64,000 nt of DNA from Roseomonas sp. KE0001 (GTDB taxonomy: Bacteria; Pseudomonadota; Alphaproteobacteria; Acetobacterales; Acetobacteraceae): NCBI RefSeq assembly GCF_016107285.1, contig NZ_RCVQ01000001.1:186001-250000 (forward strand), given 5' to 3'. Both the position numbers and the translations under genes were made by a program. Below the pieces are notes generated by a model. It ran no database searches. It worked only from the letters and a program-made list of their open reading frames with translations, and was not told the DNA's origin. Each line of letters opens with the position of its first letter. Position 1 is the stretch's first letter. This document shows, piece by piece, positions 33,086 through 41,910 of the stretch.

Positions 33086-33539
33086 GATAGCCGGGCACGT
33101 CCTGCGGCGGGATCCAGACCCCGCCGGGCGCCTCGCCCGTCTGCCAGAAGACGTCGATCGGGATGCCGCCGCGCGGATACCAGTAGCCGCCGATGCGCAG
33201 CCAGGCCGGCTCCAGCACCTCGGCGAGCTTCAGGCCGATGCCCACCGTGCAGGCCTCGTGGAAGGCGCCGTGGTTGCGGAAGCTGGTGAGGTAGAGCTTC
33301 AGGCTCTTGCTCTCCACCAGCCAGGCGCCGGGGATGTAGTCGATGACGAGGTGGGCGAAGTCCGGCTGGCCGGTGATCGGGCAGAGCGAGGTGAATTCCG
33401 GCGCGGTGAAGCGCACGCAATAGGCGGTGCCGGGATGCGGGTTGGGCACGCGCTCCAGCACCGCCTCCTCGGGCGATGACGGCTGCCGCGTCGCCTGCCC
33501 CAGCATGGTCAGGCCGGACACGTCGTGAGAGGTCGTCAT
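33072..33539 (-). CDS. queF: NADPH-dependent preQ0 reductase, short form
   Basis: Reduces preQ0 to preQ1, using NADPH (four-electron nitrile reduction). At 155 residues it is the unimodular form rather than the long one of enterobacteria. The thioimide-forming Cys53 lies in '[14 protein letters not shown]', and the QueF motif Glu76 in '[20 protein letters not shown]'. Its ATG overlaps the tgt stop by four bases. It sits between tgt and queG, as expected for coordinated tRNA-queuosine synthesis. Confidence 0.95.
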   Translation of the reverse strand: MTTSHDVSGLTMLGQATRQPSSPEEAVLERVPNPHPGTAYCVRFTAPEFTSLCPITGQPDFAHLVIDYIPGAWLVESKSLKLYLTSFRNHGAFHEACTVGIGLKLAEVLEPAWLRIGGYWYPRGGIPIDVFWQTGEAPGGVWIPPQDVPGYRGRG

Positions 33540-34663
33540 GCGGCGGTCTCCTCGCTGCTGCGGCGCCAGCCGGCCTCGATGGCCGCGGCCTCGCCCTCGA
33601 AGCGGCCGGCCAGGATGGCCTCGCGCAGCCGCTGCATCAGCCGCTGATAGTAGCGGATATTGTGCCAGGTGAGCAGGATCGGTCCCAGCATCTCCCCGGC
33701 CTTGAACAGGTGCTGGAGATAGCCGCGTGAATGCCGCGCGCAGGCCGGGCAGTCGCACTCGGCGTCGAGCGGGGCGAGGTCGTCGGCATGGCGGGCATTG
33801 CGCATGTTGAGCACGCCGGCGCTGGTATAGGCGCGGCCGGTGCGGCCCGAGCGGGTCGGGATGACGCAGTCGAACATGTCCACCCCGCGCCGCACCGCGC
33901 CGATGATGTCGGAGGGCGTGCCGACGCCCATCAGGTAGCGCGGATGCGTCTCCGGCAGCATGCCGGCGCAGAAATCCAGCGTGCGGAACATCGCCTCCTG
34001 GCCCTCGCCGACCGCGAGCCCGCCGATCGCATAGCCCTCGAAGCCGATGCCGGTCAGCGCCCGGCTGCTCTCGGCCCGCAGATCCTCGAAGATGCTACCC
34101 TGCTGGATGCCGAACAGGCCGTAGCCTGGGCGCGGCGTGAAGGCGGCGCGGGAGCGCGCGGCCCAGTCCATCGACAGCCGCATCGACTGCGCGGCGACCT
34201 CGTGCGTGGCCGGGAAGGGGGTGCATTCGTCGAAGCACATGGTGATGTCGGCATCGAGCAGATGCTGGATCTCGATGCTGCGCTCCGGCGTCACCCGGAA
34301 GCGCTCGCCATTGATGTGGCTCTGGAAGGTGACGCCGTCGCGGTCGAGCTTGCGCAACTGCGACAGCGACATGACCTGGAAGCCGCCGGAATCGGTCAGG
34401 ATCGGCCCGTCCCAGTCCATCATCCGGTGCAGGCCGCCCAGCCGCGCGACGCGCTCCGCCCCCGGCCGCAGCATCAGGTGATAGGTGTTGCCGAGCACGA
34501 TCCGCGCGCCCGTGGCGCGCACGGCATCGGCCGTCATGCCCTTCACCGTGCCGGCGGTGCCGACCGGCATGAAGACGGGGGTCGGCACCTCGCCATGGGC
34601 GGTGTGCAGCGTGCCGGCACGCGCCTTGCCGTCCTGGCACTGGCAGCTCCAGCGGAGTGTCAT
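33536..34663 (-). CDS. tgt: tRNA-guanine transglycosylase
   Basis: Exchanges guanine-34 of tRNA-Asp, -Asn, -His and -Tyr for preQ1. It has 375 residues. The catalytic acids are Asp91 ('[13 protein letters not shown]') and Asp265 ('[14 protein letters not shown]'). The zinc site comprises Cys303, Cys305, Cys308 and His334 ('[19 protein letters not shown]' and 'LTWHNIRYY'). Start overlaps the queA stop as ATGA; end overlaps queF likewise, so translation of these three is coupled. Confidence 0.97.
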   Translation of the reverse strand: MTLRWSCQCQDGKARAGTLHTAHGEVPTPVFMPVGTAGTVKGMTADAVRATGARIVLGNTYHLMLRPGAERVARLGGLHRMMDWDGPILTDSGGFQVMSLSQLRKLDRDGVTFQSHINGERFRVTPERSIEIQHLLDADITMCFDECTPFPATHEVAAQSMRLSMDWAARSRAAFTPRPGYGLFGIQQGSIFEDLRAESSRALTGIGFEGYAIGGLAVGEGQEAMFRTLDFCAGMLPETHPRYLMGVGTPSDIIGAVRRGVDMFDCVIPTRSGRTGRAYTSAGVLNMRNARHADDLAPLDAECDCPACARHSRGYLQHLFKAGEMLGPILLTWHNIRYYQRLMQRLREAILAGRFEGEAAAIEAGWRRSSEETAA

Positions 34664-35736
34664 GGGGCGGCATCCTCCCGGAACAGCAGGCTGGCGTCGC
34701 CATAGGAGTAGAAGCGGTAGCGCTCAGCGATGGCATGGGCATAGGCGTCGCGCATCCGCGCCTGGCCCGCGAAGGCCGAGACCAGCATGAACAGGCTCGA
34801 TCTCGGCAGGTGGAAGTTGGTCAGCAGCAGGTCGGCCGAGCGGAAGACATGGCCCGGCAGCAGGAAGATGTCGGTCAGGCCCTGGAAGGGATGGACGATG
34901 CCCTCGCGGTCCACCGCGCTCTCCAGCAGCCGCAGCGCCGTGGTGCCGATGGCGACGATGCGCCCGCCCCGCGCGCGGGCCTCGTTGATCGCCGCCGCCG
35001 CCCCGGGCGGGATCTGTCCCCATTCGGCGTGCAGCCGGTGCTCGCGCGGGTTCCCGGCGCGGATCGGCAGGAAGGTGCCGGCGCCGACATGCAGCGTCAG
35101 CGCCGCCTGGCCGACGCCGCGCGCCGCCAGGGCTTCCAGCAGGGCCGGGGTGAAGTGCAGGCTGGCGGTGGGCGCGGCGACGGCGCCGGGCCGCTCGGCG
35201 AAGATCGGCTGGTAGTCCTCCCGATCCTCCGGCCGTGGCCCGTCCGGCCGGGCGATATAGGGCGGCAGCGGGATCTCGCCGGCCCTCTCCAGCGCGGCGG
35301 CGAGCAGCCCCTGGTCCGGCCCGAAATCGATCAGCACCGCGCCGCCCTCCTGGCGCTCGACCACACGCGGCGCCAGCTCCGGCGCGCCCTCGATGGCGAG
35401 GATGTCGCCCGGGCGCAGCTTCTTCGCGTTGCGCACCAGGGCGTGCCAGAGGCCCCCGGCCTCGGCCCGGTTCAGCATGATCTCGAGCCGCGCCTCGCCG
35501 CGCCGGGCGCGCAGCCTGGCCGGAATGACACGCGTGTCGTTCACCACCAGCAGGTCGCCGGGGCGCAGCCAGCCGGGCAGGTCGCGCACGCTCCCGTCGC
35601 GCAGCCCGTCGGGTGCGGCCACCAGCAGGCGGGCGGCATCGCGCGGGCGGGCGGGGGATTGGGCGATCAGCGCCTCGGGCAGGGCGAAATCGAAATCCTC
35701 GGCCCGGAGGGGGGGCAGGGCAGGGTCTGGGGTCAT
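34660..35736 (-). CDS. queA: S-adenosylmethionine:tRNA ribosyltransferase-isomerase
   Basis: Transfers and isomerises the ribosyl group of SAM onto preQ1-34 to give epoxyqueuosine. It has 358 residues from ATG 35736. Family blocks are '[20 protein letters not shown]', '[14 protein letters not shown]', '[11 protein letters not shown]' and '[11 protein letters not shown]'. It is the first gene of the queA-tgt-queF-queG operon. The 148 bases to the divergent ThDP enzyme gene must hold both promoters. Confidence 0.96.
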   Translation of the reverse strand: MTPDPALPPLRAEDFDFALPEALIAQSPARPRDAARLLVAAPDGLRDGSVRDLPGWLRPGDLLVVNDTRVIPARLRARRGEARLEIMLNRAEAGGLWHALVRNAKKLRPGDILAIEGAPELAPRVVERQEGGAVLIDFGPDQGLLAAALERAGEIPLPPYIARPDGPRPEDREDYQPIFAERPGAVAAPTASLHFTPALLEALAARGVGQAALTLHVGAGTFLPIRAGNPREHRLHAEWGQIPPGAAAAINEARARGGRIVAIGTTALRLLESAVDREGIVHPFQGLTDIFLLPGHVFRSADLLLTNFHLPRSSLFMLVSAFAGQARMRDAYAHAIAERYRFYSYGDASLLFREDAAP

Positions 35737-35884
35737 GGCGCTTGCGCGGCGGGCGGTAGCGGAGGGGGGAGGGGAAGGCAAGCGCGGCCTCGACATTTCC
35801 ACCCCCCGGCCTGCTTCGCCGAGGGTTGCCGGGCCGCCCGGCCAAGGGCAGGCTTGCGCCCAACATGCGAGAGGGAAACGATCC

Positions 35885-37555
35885 ATGAGCCTCAAGGGCG
35901 CGGACTGGCTGGCGCGCAGCATCGCGCGATCGGGCCAGAGCCATGTCTTCTTCATCGACGCGGTGTTGCGGCCGACGCTGATGGCGCTGCTGGCCGAGGG
36001 CGTGCAGCCGGTGCTGGCGCACTCCGAGAAGGGCGCGGCCTATATGGCCGACGGCTATGCCCGCGTCTCCGGCCGGCCCGGCATCGTCGCCGCCCAGTCG
36101 GTCGGCGCGGCGAACCTCGCGGCCGCCCTGCAGGACGCCTATCTCGGCCGCGCGCCGATGATCGCGCTGACCGGCCGAAAGCCCCCCTCCGCCCAGCACC
36201 GCAACGCCTATCAGGAGGTGGCGCACGCGCCGCTCTTCGCCCCCGTGACCAAGTGGGCGGCGGCGGTCGAGGAGGCGGCGGACCTGTCGCGCCTGTTCCG
36301 CCAGGCCTGGGCGGCGGCCACCAGCGCCCCGCCGCGCCCCGTGCATCTCGACCTGAACGGGCTGATGGGCGAGTTCGTCGAGCAGAGCGTGACCCCGGCC
36401 GAGCCCGCGGAGCTGTCCGCCTGGACGGCGCCGCGCCACCGGCCGGTGGCGGATGCGGCGGAGGTGGAGCGCGCCGCCGCCCGGCTGCGGCAGGCCGGAC
36501 GCGTCCTCCTCCTCGCCGGCGACGGCGCGGCGCTCTCGGGCTGCGGCGCGGAGATCCTGGCGCTGGCCGAGGCGCTCCGGGCCCCCATCGCCACCAGCCT
36601 CGGCGCGCGCGACCTGGTGCCCTCGCGCCATCCGCTGAATGTCGGCGTCGTCGGCAGCTATTCCGCTCCGCCGGCCAACCAGGTGGTGCACGCCGCGGAG
36701 CTCGTGCTGATGGTGGGCGCCGATGGCGGCGACCAGCTCACCCATGGCTGGCGCGTGCCGCGCCCCGGCACGCCGGTCATCCAGATCGACGCCGACGCGC
36801 TGGAGCTGGACCGGATGCCAGCCGAGATCTCGCTGCACGGTGATCCGCGCGGCACGCTGCGGGCGCTGCTGGAGGCGCTGGGCACCGCGCCGCGCGACGA
36901 CGGCTTCGCCCGCGAGGCGGCGGCGCTGATGGAGGAGTGGCGCGGCGCCATGGCCGGACGCCTGGCCAGCGGCGAGGCGCCGATCGACCCCGCCCGGCTC
37001 TGCGCCGAAATCTCCGCCGCCCTGCCGGAGGATGGCATCCTGGTGGCCGACACCGGCTATTCCGGCATCTGGACCGGCACGCTGGTGGAGTTCAACGGGG
37101 CCGGGCAGCGCTATCTGCGCGCCGCCGGCTCGCTCGGCTGGGCCTTCCCGGCCGCGCTCGGCGCCAAATGCGCGGCCGGGGCGCGCAAGGTGGTCTGCTA
37201 CAGCGGCGACGGCGCGCTCTACTACCACCTGCCGGAGCTGGAGACGGCGAAGCGGCGCGGCATCGCCGTGACGCTGGTGGTCAACAACAACCGCGGCTTC
37301 GGCCAGGGCTGGCCGAACCTGCTGCGCGCCACCGGCAACCGGCCGGAGGTGGCGAACACCCTGCTGCGCTTCGGCGAGCACACCGATTTCTGCGCCATCG
37401 CGCGCGGCTTCGGCCTGCACGCCATCCGCGTCGAGCACCCCGACCGGATCGGCCCGGCGCTCCGCGAGGCCATGGCGAGCGACGAGACGGTGGTGGTGGA
37501 GGTGATGACCGGCATCGAGCACCGCGCGCCCGAGCCCTGGACCCCAGATGCGTGA
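35885..37555 (+). CDS. ThDP-dependent enzyme, acetolactate-synthase-like
   Basis: A 556-residue thiamine-diphosphate enzyme. The catalytic Glu48 in 'LAHSEKGAAYMADGYARVSG' activates ThDP. The ThDP/Mg-binding GDG...NN motif is 'CYSGDGALYYHLPELE' to 'LVVNNNRGF'. The N-terminal and central FAD-like domains show the acetohydroxyacid synthase order, but this subfamily is often not AHAS; other decarboxylases or lyases are possible. No small regulatory subunit (IlvN) is adjacent, and it is followed 19 bases later by a 3-hydroxyacyl-CoA-type dehydrogenase and then an SDR. Together they look like a small catabolic operon of unknown substrate. Confidence 0.85.
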   Translation: MSLKGADWLARSIARSGQSHVFFIDAVLRPTLMALLAEGVQPVLAHSEKGAAYMADGYARVSGRPGIVAAQSVGAANLAAALQDAYLGRAPMIALTGRKPPSAQHRNAYQEVAHAPLFAPVTKWAAAVEEAADLSRLFRQAWAAATSAPPRPVHLDLNGLMGEFVEQSVTPAEPAELSAWTAPRHRPVADAAEVERAAARLRQAGRVLLLAGDGAALSGCGAEILALAEALRAPIATSLGARDLVPSRHPLNVGVVGSYSAPPANQVVHAAELVLMVGADGGDQLTHGWRVPRPGTPVIQIDADALELDRMPAEISLHGDPRGTLRALLEALGTAPRDDGFAREAAALMEEWRGAMAGRLASGEAPIDPARLCAEISAALPEDGILVADTGYSGIWTGTLVEFNGAGQRYLRAAGSLGWAFPAALGAKCAAGARKVVCYSGDGALYYHLPELETAKRRGIAVTLVVNNNRGFGQGWPNLLRATGNRPEVANTLLRFGEHTDFCAIARGFGLHAIRVEHPDRIGPALREAMASDETVVVEVMTGIEHRAPEPWTPDA

Positions 37556-37574
37556 ACCCGGAGGGTTGAGTTCC

Positions 37575-38537
37575 ATGAAGATCGCGATCATCGGCGCCGG
37601 GCTGATGGGCCATGCCCTGGCCCTGGTCTTCGCCATCGGCGGCCACCGCGTCAGGCTGACCGACACCAATGCCGAGACCCTGGCTCGCGCGCCGGGCCTC
37701 ATGGAGACGGCGCGGGCGACGCTGGAGGCGGCGGGCGAGGCGCAGGGCCTGACCGGGGCCGGGCTGCGCGAGCGGGTGACGACGCATGGCGCCCTGGCCG
37801 AGACGGTGGCCGATGCCGAGCTGGTCATCGAGGCCATCGTCGAGAAGCCGGAGCCGAAGCGGGCGCTCTATGCCGAGCTCGACGCGCTGATGCCGAAGGA
37901 CGCGATCCTGGCCAGCAACACCTCCTATCTCGACGTCTTCCCGCTGATGCCGCCCGCCCGCCTGCCGCGCGCCATCATCATGCACTGGTATACGCCACCC
38001 TATCTGGTCGATCTCGTTGACCTGGTGGGCAGCGAGCAGTGCCCGCCGGCGCTGGTCGAGGAGGTGGCGGCGATGCTGCGCGCCATGGGCAAGGTGCCGC
38101 TCGTCATGCGCCGCTTCCTGCCGGGCTACATCGCCAACCGGCTGCAATCGGCGCTCAGCCTGGAATGCTACCGGCTGATGGACGAGGGCTACGCCACGCC
38201 GCAGGAGATCGACGAGGCGATCATCCATGGCCTGGCGCTGCGCCTGCTGCTGCTGGGGCAGATGGCGAAGGGCGACTTCACCGGCCTGCCGCTCTCGGCC
38301 CATGCGCTGGCCAACCGGATGTACCAGCCGCCGGAGCCGAAGGGGCATAGCGAGACGCTCGACCGGCTGCTGGCCGAGGGCCGCACCGGCGTCATGTCCG
38401 GGCACGGCTTCTATGACTGGGAAGGCTCGCCCGAGGCGCTGTTCGCCGAGCGCGACAACCGCCTCTTCTCCCTGAAGCGCGCCCTGCGCCAGACCGGCCC
38501 CATGGCGGGCCTCGCCGCCGACACGAAGAAAGGATGA
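37575..38537 (+). CDS. 3-hydroxyacyl-CoA dehydrogenase-family protein
   Basis: A 320-residue protein with the N-terminal Rossmann motif 'IAIIGAGLMGHALALVFAIG', then 'LVIEAIVEKPEPKRALYAEL' and 'DAILASNTSYLDVFPLM', and the C-terminal helical domain containing 'MHWYTPPYLVDLVDLVG' and 'RFLPGYIANRLQSALSLECY'. The SNTS motif and HW correspond to the active-site region of 3-hydroxyacyl-CoA dehydrogenases and lambda-crystallin-like L-gulonate dehydrogenases. Without CoA genes nearby, a hydroxy acid dehydrogenase role is also plausible. Ends overlapping the SDR start by four bases. Confidence 0.86.
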   Translation: MKIAIIGAGLMGHALALVFAIGGHRVRLTDTNAETLARAPGLMETARATLEAAGEAQGLTGAGLRERVTTHGALAETVADAELVIEAIVEKPEPKRALYAELDALMPKDAILASNTSYLDVFPLMPPARLPRAIIMHWYTPPYLVDLVDLVGSEQCPPALVEEVAAMLRAMGKVPLVMRRFLPGYIANRLQSALSLECYRLMDEGYATPQEIDEAIIHGLALRLLLLGQMAKGDFTGLPLSAHALANRMYQPPEPKGHSETLDRLLAEGRTGVMSGHGFYDWEGSPEALFAERDNRLFSLKRALRQTGPMAGLAADTKKG

Positions 38538-39319
38538 CCGAGCGCATGATCCGCTACGACCTCACCGGCCGCACCGCCCTCGTCACGGGCGGCGCCTCCG
38601 GCATCGGCCTCGCGACCGTGAAGCTGCTGGCCGGTGGCGGCGCCCGCGTCGCCATCAACCATCTGGCCGACGATGCGCGGGGCGCGGCGGTGGTGGCCGA
38701 GCTGAAGGCCGCCGGGCATGACGTGATCGCCGCGCCCGGCAATGTCGGCGACGCCACGGACGGGCCGCGCATGGTGGAGCAGGCGGTGGCCGACCTCGGG
38801 GGCCGGCTCGACTACCTGGTCAACAACGCCGGCACGCCGGGCACCACCAGCCTGATCCCGCCGACAGCGATCGACCGCATCACCGAGGAGCTGTGGCAGA
38901 CCGTGCTGCAGGTCAACCTGCTCGGCGTCTTCCGCTGCGCCAAGGCGGCGGCCCCGGCCCTGAAGGCGGCGCGTGGCGCCATCGTCAATGTCGCCTCCAT
39001 CGCCGGGCTCGACAGCCCCGGCAGCTCGATGGCCTATGGCGCCACCAAGGCGGGCGTCGTCAGCCTGACCAAGAACCTGGCGCGCGGCCTGGCGCCGGAG
39101 GTGCGGGTCAATGCCGTGGCGCCGGGCGCGGTCGACTCCTCCTGGATGGTGGAATGGACCGAGGAGCGCCGCGCCGCCTCGGCCAGCAAGGCGTTGCTGA
39201 AGCGTCGCTGCCAGCCGGAGGATCTGGCCGAGGTGATCGGCTTCCTGCTGGCCGGCGCCGCGATGGTGACGGGGCAGACCGTGGTGGTGGATGGCGGGCT
39301 GACGCTGGAATCGCGCTAG
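38534..39319 (+). CDS. Short-chain dehydrogenase/reductase
   Basis: A 261-residue classical SDR. NAD(P) motif 'LVTGGASGIGLATVKLL' near residue 17; 'YLVNNAGTPG' gives the NNAG block; the catalytic Ser and YxxxK lie in 'IVNVASIAGLDSPGSSMAYG' followed by 'ATKAG'. It is third in the ThDP/HAD-type operon and overlaps the previous gene as ATGA. Substrate unknown. Confidence 0.92.
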   Translation: MTERMIRYDLTGRTALVTGGASGIGLATVKLLAGGGARVAINHLADDARGAAVVAELKAAGHDVIAAPGNVGDATDGPRMVEQAVADLGGRLDYLVNNAGTPGTTSLIPPTAIDRITEELWQTVLQVNLLGVFRCAKAAAPALKAARGAIVNVASIAGLDSPGSSMAYGATKAGVVSLTKNLARGLAPEVRVNAVAPGAVDSSWMVEWTEERRAASASKALLKRRCQPEDLAEVIGFLLAGAAMVTGQTVVVDGGLTLESR

Positions 39320-39359
39320 GCTGGGCGCGGCCGCGCGGAGGGCAGGCTCCGCGCGGCGT

Positions 39360-39740
39360 TCAGCCGATCTCGGCCACGCATTCGATCTCCAGCAGGAATT
39401 GCGGCACGGGCAGGGCCGTGACGACCGCGGTGGTGCGGGCCGGCCAGGGCGGGCCGCCGAGCCATTCGGCGTAGAGGCTGTTCATCAGCGGGATGTCCCG
39501 CTCCCGCGTCAGCAGGACGTTCACCTTCACGATGCGGTCGCGCGTGGTGCCGGCCTCCGCCAGGACCTTGTCCAGCGTGTTCAGCACCGCCCGCATCTGC
39601 AGGCCGAAATCCTCCGCCGCCACCTGGAAGTTCTCGTCATGCGGTCCGACACCCGAGACGAAGAGCAGATTGCCGGTGCGCACCGCCATGGACAGCGGCG
39701 GCATGCGGCCGGGCTCGGCGGGCGGATAGTGTCGGGGCAT
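39360..39740 (-). CDS. RidA/YjgF-family enamine/imine deaminase
   Basis: A 126-residue trimeric RidA-family protein. The conserved Arg that binds substrate carboxylate is in 'PPWPARTTAVVTALP' and the C-terminal Glu in 'LLEIECVAEIG'. RidA proteins hydrolyse reactive 2-aminoacrylate-type enamines. It is divergent from the carbamoylase-family gene 110 bases away and tail to tail with the SDR, which is consistent with amino-group catabolism, though this is inference. Confidence 0.88.
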   Translation of the reverse strand: MPRHYPPAEPGRMPPLSMAVRTGNLLFVSGVGPHDENFQVAAEDFGLQMRAVLNTLDKVLAEAGTTRDRIVKVNVLLTRERDIPLMNSLYAEWLGGPPWPARTTAVVTALPVPQFLLEIECVAEIG

Positions 39741-39850
39741 GGCGGATTCTCCTCGGTCGATGCCGGAGGGTGGCTTGCCGGCATGCGCCTTGCAAAGCAG
39801 GATCGGCGACGCATCAGCAACCGCGCCCATGTCACCTTTTCAGCCGGACC

Positions 39851-41065
39851 ATGACGATGATCAAAGCCGATAGCCAGGCCTTCCTCCGCGACCTCCACGA
39901 GCTGCGCAAGATCGGCGCCTTCAGGACCGGCGTGCATCGTCCGACCTACTCGCCGCAGGACATGGAATCGCGCCGCTGGCTGATGCGGAAGATGGAGGAG
40001 GTCGGCCTTGAGGCCTCGATCGACGGCATCGGCAATGTCTTCGGACGCCACCGGGGCGAGGGGCCGCACCTGCTGGCCGGCAGCCATATCGAAAGCCAGA
40101 ACGAGGCCGGCTGGCTGGACGGCGCGCTCGGCGTGGTCGGTGCGCTGGCCATGGCGCGCGCCGGCTTGCCCGTCGATGTCTGCGCCTTCGCCGATGAGGA
40201 GGGGCATTTCGAGGGCGGCTTCCTGGGCAGCCGCTCGATCATCGGCGAACTGTCCGAGGAGGAGATCGACCGCAGCCGCAACCGCACCGACGGCACCCCG
40301 CTGCGCGAGGCCCTGAAGGCCGCCGGCCTCGAGGGCCTGCCGCGGACACGGATCGATCCCGCCCGCTACAAGGGCTTCTTCGAGATGCATATCGAGCAGG
40401 GCACGCAGCTCGAGCAGGCGGGCCTGCAGATCGGCGTCGTCACCGGCATCGTCGCCATCTGGCAGTGGCGCCTGGTGATCGAGGGGCAGCAGGACCACGC
40501 GGGCGGCACCACCATGGCCGAGCGCCGCGATGCCGGGCTCACCGCCGTGCGCTTGCTGGCGGCCATCGACGCCGAGTTCCCGCGCTTCTGCGGCGAGCGC
40601 AGCACCTGGACCACCGGCCGCATCACCCTCGATCCCGGCGCGCCGAGCATCATTCCCGGCAAGGCCGACGTGCTGTTCCAGTTCCGCGACGTGTCGATGG
40701 ACAGGCTGCGCGAGATGGAGGCGGGGCTGCGCCGTCTGGTGCAGGAGAGCAACCGCCGCGAGCGCTGCCGGACGGAGCTTGTCGCTGTCGCCCAGGCCAC
40801 CCCGGCGCTCTGCGACCCGGCGACCATGCGCGCCCTGCGGGGCGCGGCCGAGGCGCTGGCGCCCGGGAAGTGGCAGGACATGCCGAGCGGCGCCGGGCAT
40901 GACGCGCAGTACATCGCCAAGGTGATGCCGGCCTCGATGCTCTTCGTGCCCTCGATCGGCGGCATCAGCCACCACTGGGCCGAGAACACTTCGGACGAGG
41001 ACCTGGCGATGGGCGTCTCGGTGCTGGTGGAAGGCGCGCGGCGCTACCTCGCCGGTTCCAACTGA
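39851..41065 (+). CDS. M20 hydrolase of the hydantoinase/carbamoylase (allantoate amidohydrolase) family
   Basis: A 404-residue binuclear zinc amidohydrolase of the L-carbamoylase/allantoate amidohydrolase (AllC/UAAH) group. Metal-site segments are 'LLAGSHIESQNEAGWLDGAL', 'FADEEGHFEGGFLGSR' and, near the end, 'SGAGHDAQYIAKVMP'. 'QQDHAGGTTMAERRDAG' is the dimerisation/substrate block. In L-carbamoylases the first motif is usually GSHLDSQ, here GSHIESQ, which is a mild change. It may open N-carbamoyl-L-amino acids or a related ureido acid. Its end overlaps the SGNH hydrolase gene by 22 bases, tail to tail. It lies far from the hydantoin locus at 13.5-18.7 kb, so cooperation is only possible, not shown. 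Confidence 0.87.
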   Translation: MTMIKADSQAFLRDLHELRKIGAFRTGVHRPTYSPQDMESRRWLMRKMEEVGLEASIDGIGNVFGRHRGEGPHLLAGSHIESQNEAGWLDGALGVVGALAMARAGLPVDVCAFADEEGHFEGGFLGSRSIIGELSEEEIDRSRNRTDGTPLREALKAAGLEGLPRTRIDPARYKGFFEMHIEQGTQLEQAGLQIGVVTGIVAIWQWRLVIEGQQDHAGGTTMAERRDAGLTAVRLLAAIDAEFPRFCGERSTWTTGRITLDPGAPSIIPGKADVLFQFRDVSMDRLREMEAGLRRLVQESNRRERCRTELVAVAQATPALCDPATMRALRGAAEALAPGKWQDMPSGAGHDAQYIAKVMPASMLFVPSIGGISHHWAENTSDEDLAMGVSVLVEGARRYLAGSN

Positions 41066-41910
41066 CGCGCCTCGGCACGGACGGGGCGTGTCACCAGCCG
41101 GGCCATGCCGCTGGCCAGCACCTCGGCCATGCACTGATAGCCGAGGTCGTTCATGTGGAAGCCGTCCTCCGAGAGCATCGGCACCGGCTGCGGCAAGGCC
41201 GCCCAGTAGCGCATGATGGCGTAGCGCCGCATCAGCGGCGCGCGCCTCTCCACCGCCACCCGGTCGACGCTCTGCACGAAGGTCATGTAGAGGTCCTGTT
41301 GCGGGATGTTCGGGAAGAACTGCGGGTCGATGATCAGCAGATCCCGGCCGCGCTCCTGCACGAAGCCGATCCCGTCCCGCATGACGCGGGAGAAGGCCTC
41401 GGCGGTGATGCCTTGCAGGGCATCGTTGGTGCCGAGCTGCCAGATCACGACATCCGGGGCCCAGCTGTCCACGGCGCTGCGCAGGCGGAGCAGGGTGGTC
41501 GAGGCGACCTCCCCGCCGATGCCGTCGTTGCGCACGGTGATGTCGGCGCCGGGCAGCAGCCGCTTCAGCGCCGTCTCCAGCCGCGGCGGATAGGCACGCT
41601 GCGGCGCGCTGGCGCCGATCCCGGCGGTGGAGGAGGAGCCGATGGCCAGGATGCGGACCGGCTGCTTCTCGCGCAGCAGCATCGACAGGCGCGGCAGGGT
41701 GAAGGCGAGGTCGCGCAACTCGTCCGGCACGGTGCAGGCCGTGGGCACGTTATCGGTGCGCACTTTCGGGAGGTCGGGCGGTTCCGGCGCGGGGGATAGG
41801 CGCGGCGGCGGCCCGGCGGGGCGCGTCTCGGTCGGCACCTGCGCGCGGGAGGCGGCCGGGACGGCCAGCAGGGCCAGACCCAGCAGCAGCGGTGGGAACG
41901 GGCGGCGCAT
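41044..41910 (-). CDS. Secreted SGNH/GDSL-like hydrolase
   Basis: A 288-residue periplasmic esterase-fold protein. Signal peptide about 1-23. After a Pro-rich linker, SGNH blocks follow: block I 'LAIGSSSTAGIGAS' (GSS instead of GDS), block II 'RNDGIGGEVAS', block III 'IWQLGTNDALQG', block V 'SEDGFHMNDLGY' with the Asp-x-x-His pair. It may deacylate a polysaccharide. Its ATG shares a base with the stop of the upstream OpgC-like acyltransferase (TGATG), so an acylation/deacylation pair acting on the same glycan is a fair guess. Confidence 0.82.
   Translation of the reverse strand: MRRPFPPLLLGLALLAVPAASRAQVPTETRPAGPPPRLSPAPEPPDLPKVRTDNVPTACTVPDELRDLAFTLPRLSMLLREKQPVRILAIGSSSTAGIGASAPQRAYPPRLETALKRLLPGADITVRNDGIGGEVASTTLLRLRSAVDSWAPDVVIWQLGTNDALQGITAEAFSRVMRDGIGFVQERGRDLLIIDPQFFPNIPQQDLYMTFVQSVDRVAVERRAPLMRRYAIMRYWAALPQPVPMLSEDGFHMNDLGYQCMAEVLASGMARLVTRPVRAEARQLEPAR

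Noticed and set aside
34724-37837. 1037-codon minus-strand frame over queA and the ThDP gene
   Set aside because: It spans two genes with recognisable motifs in other frames and has no domain of its own.
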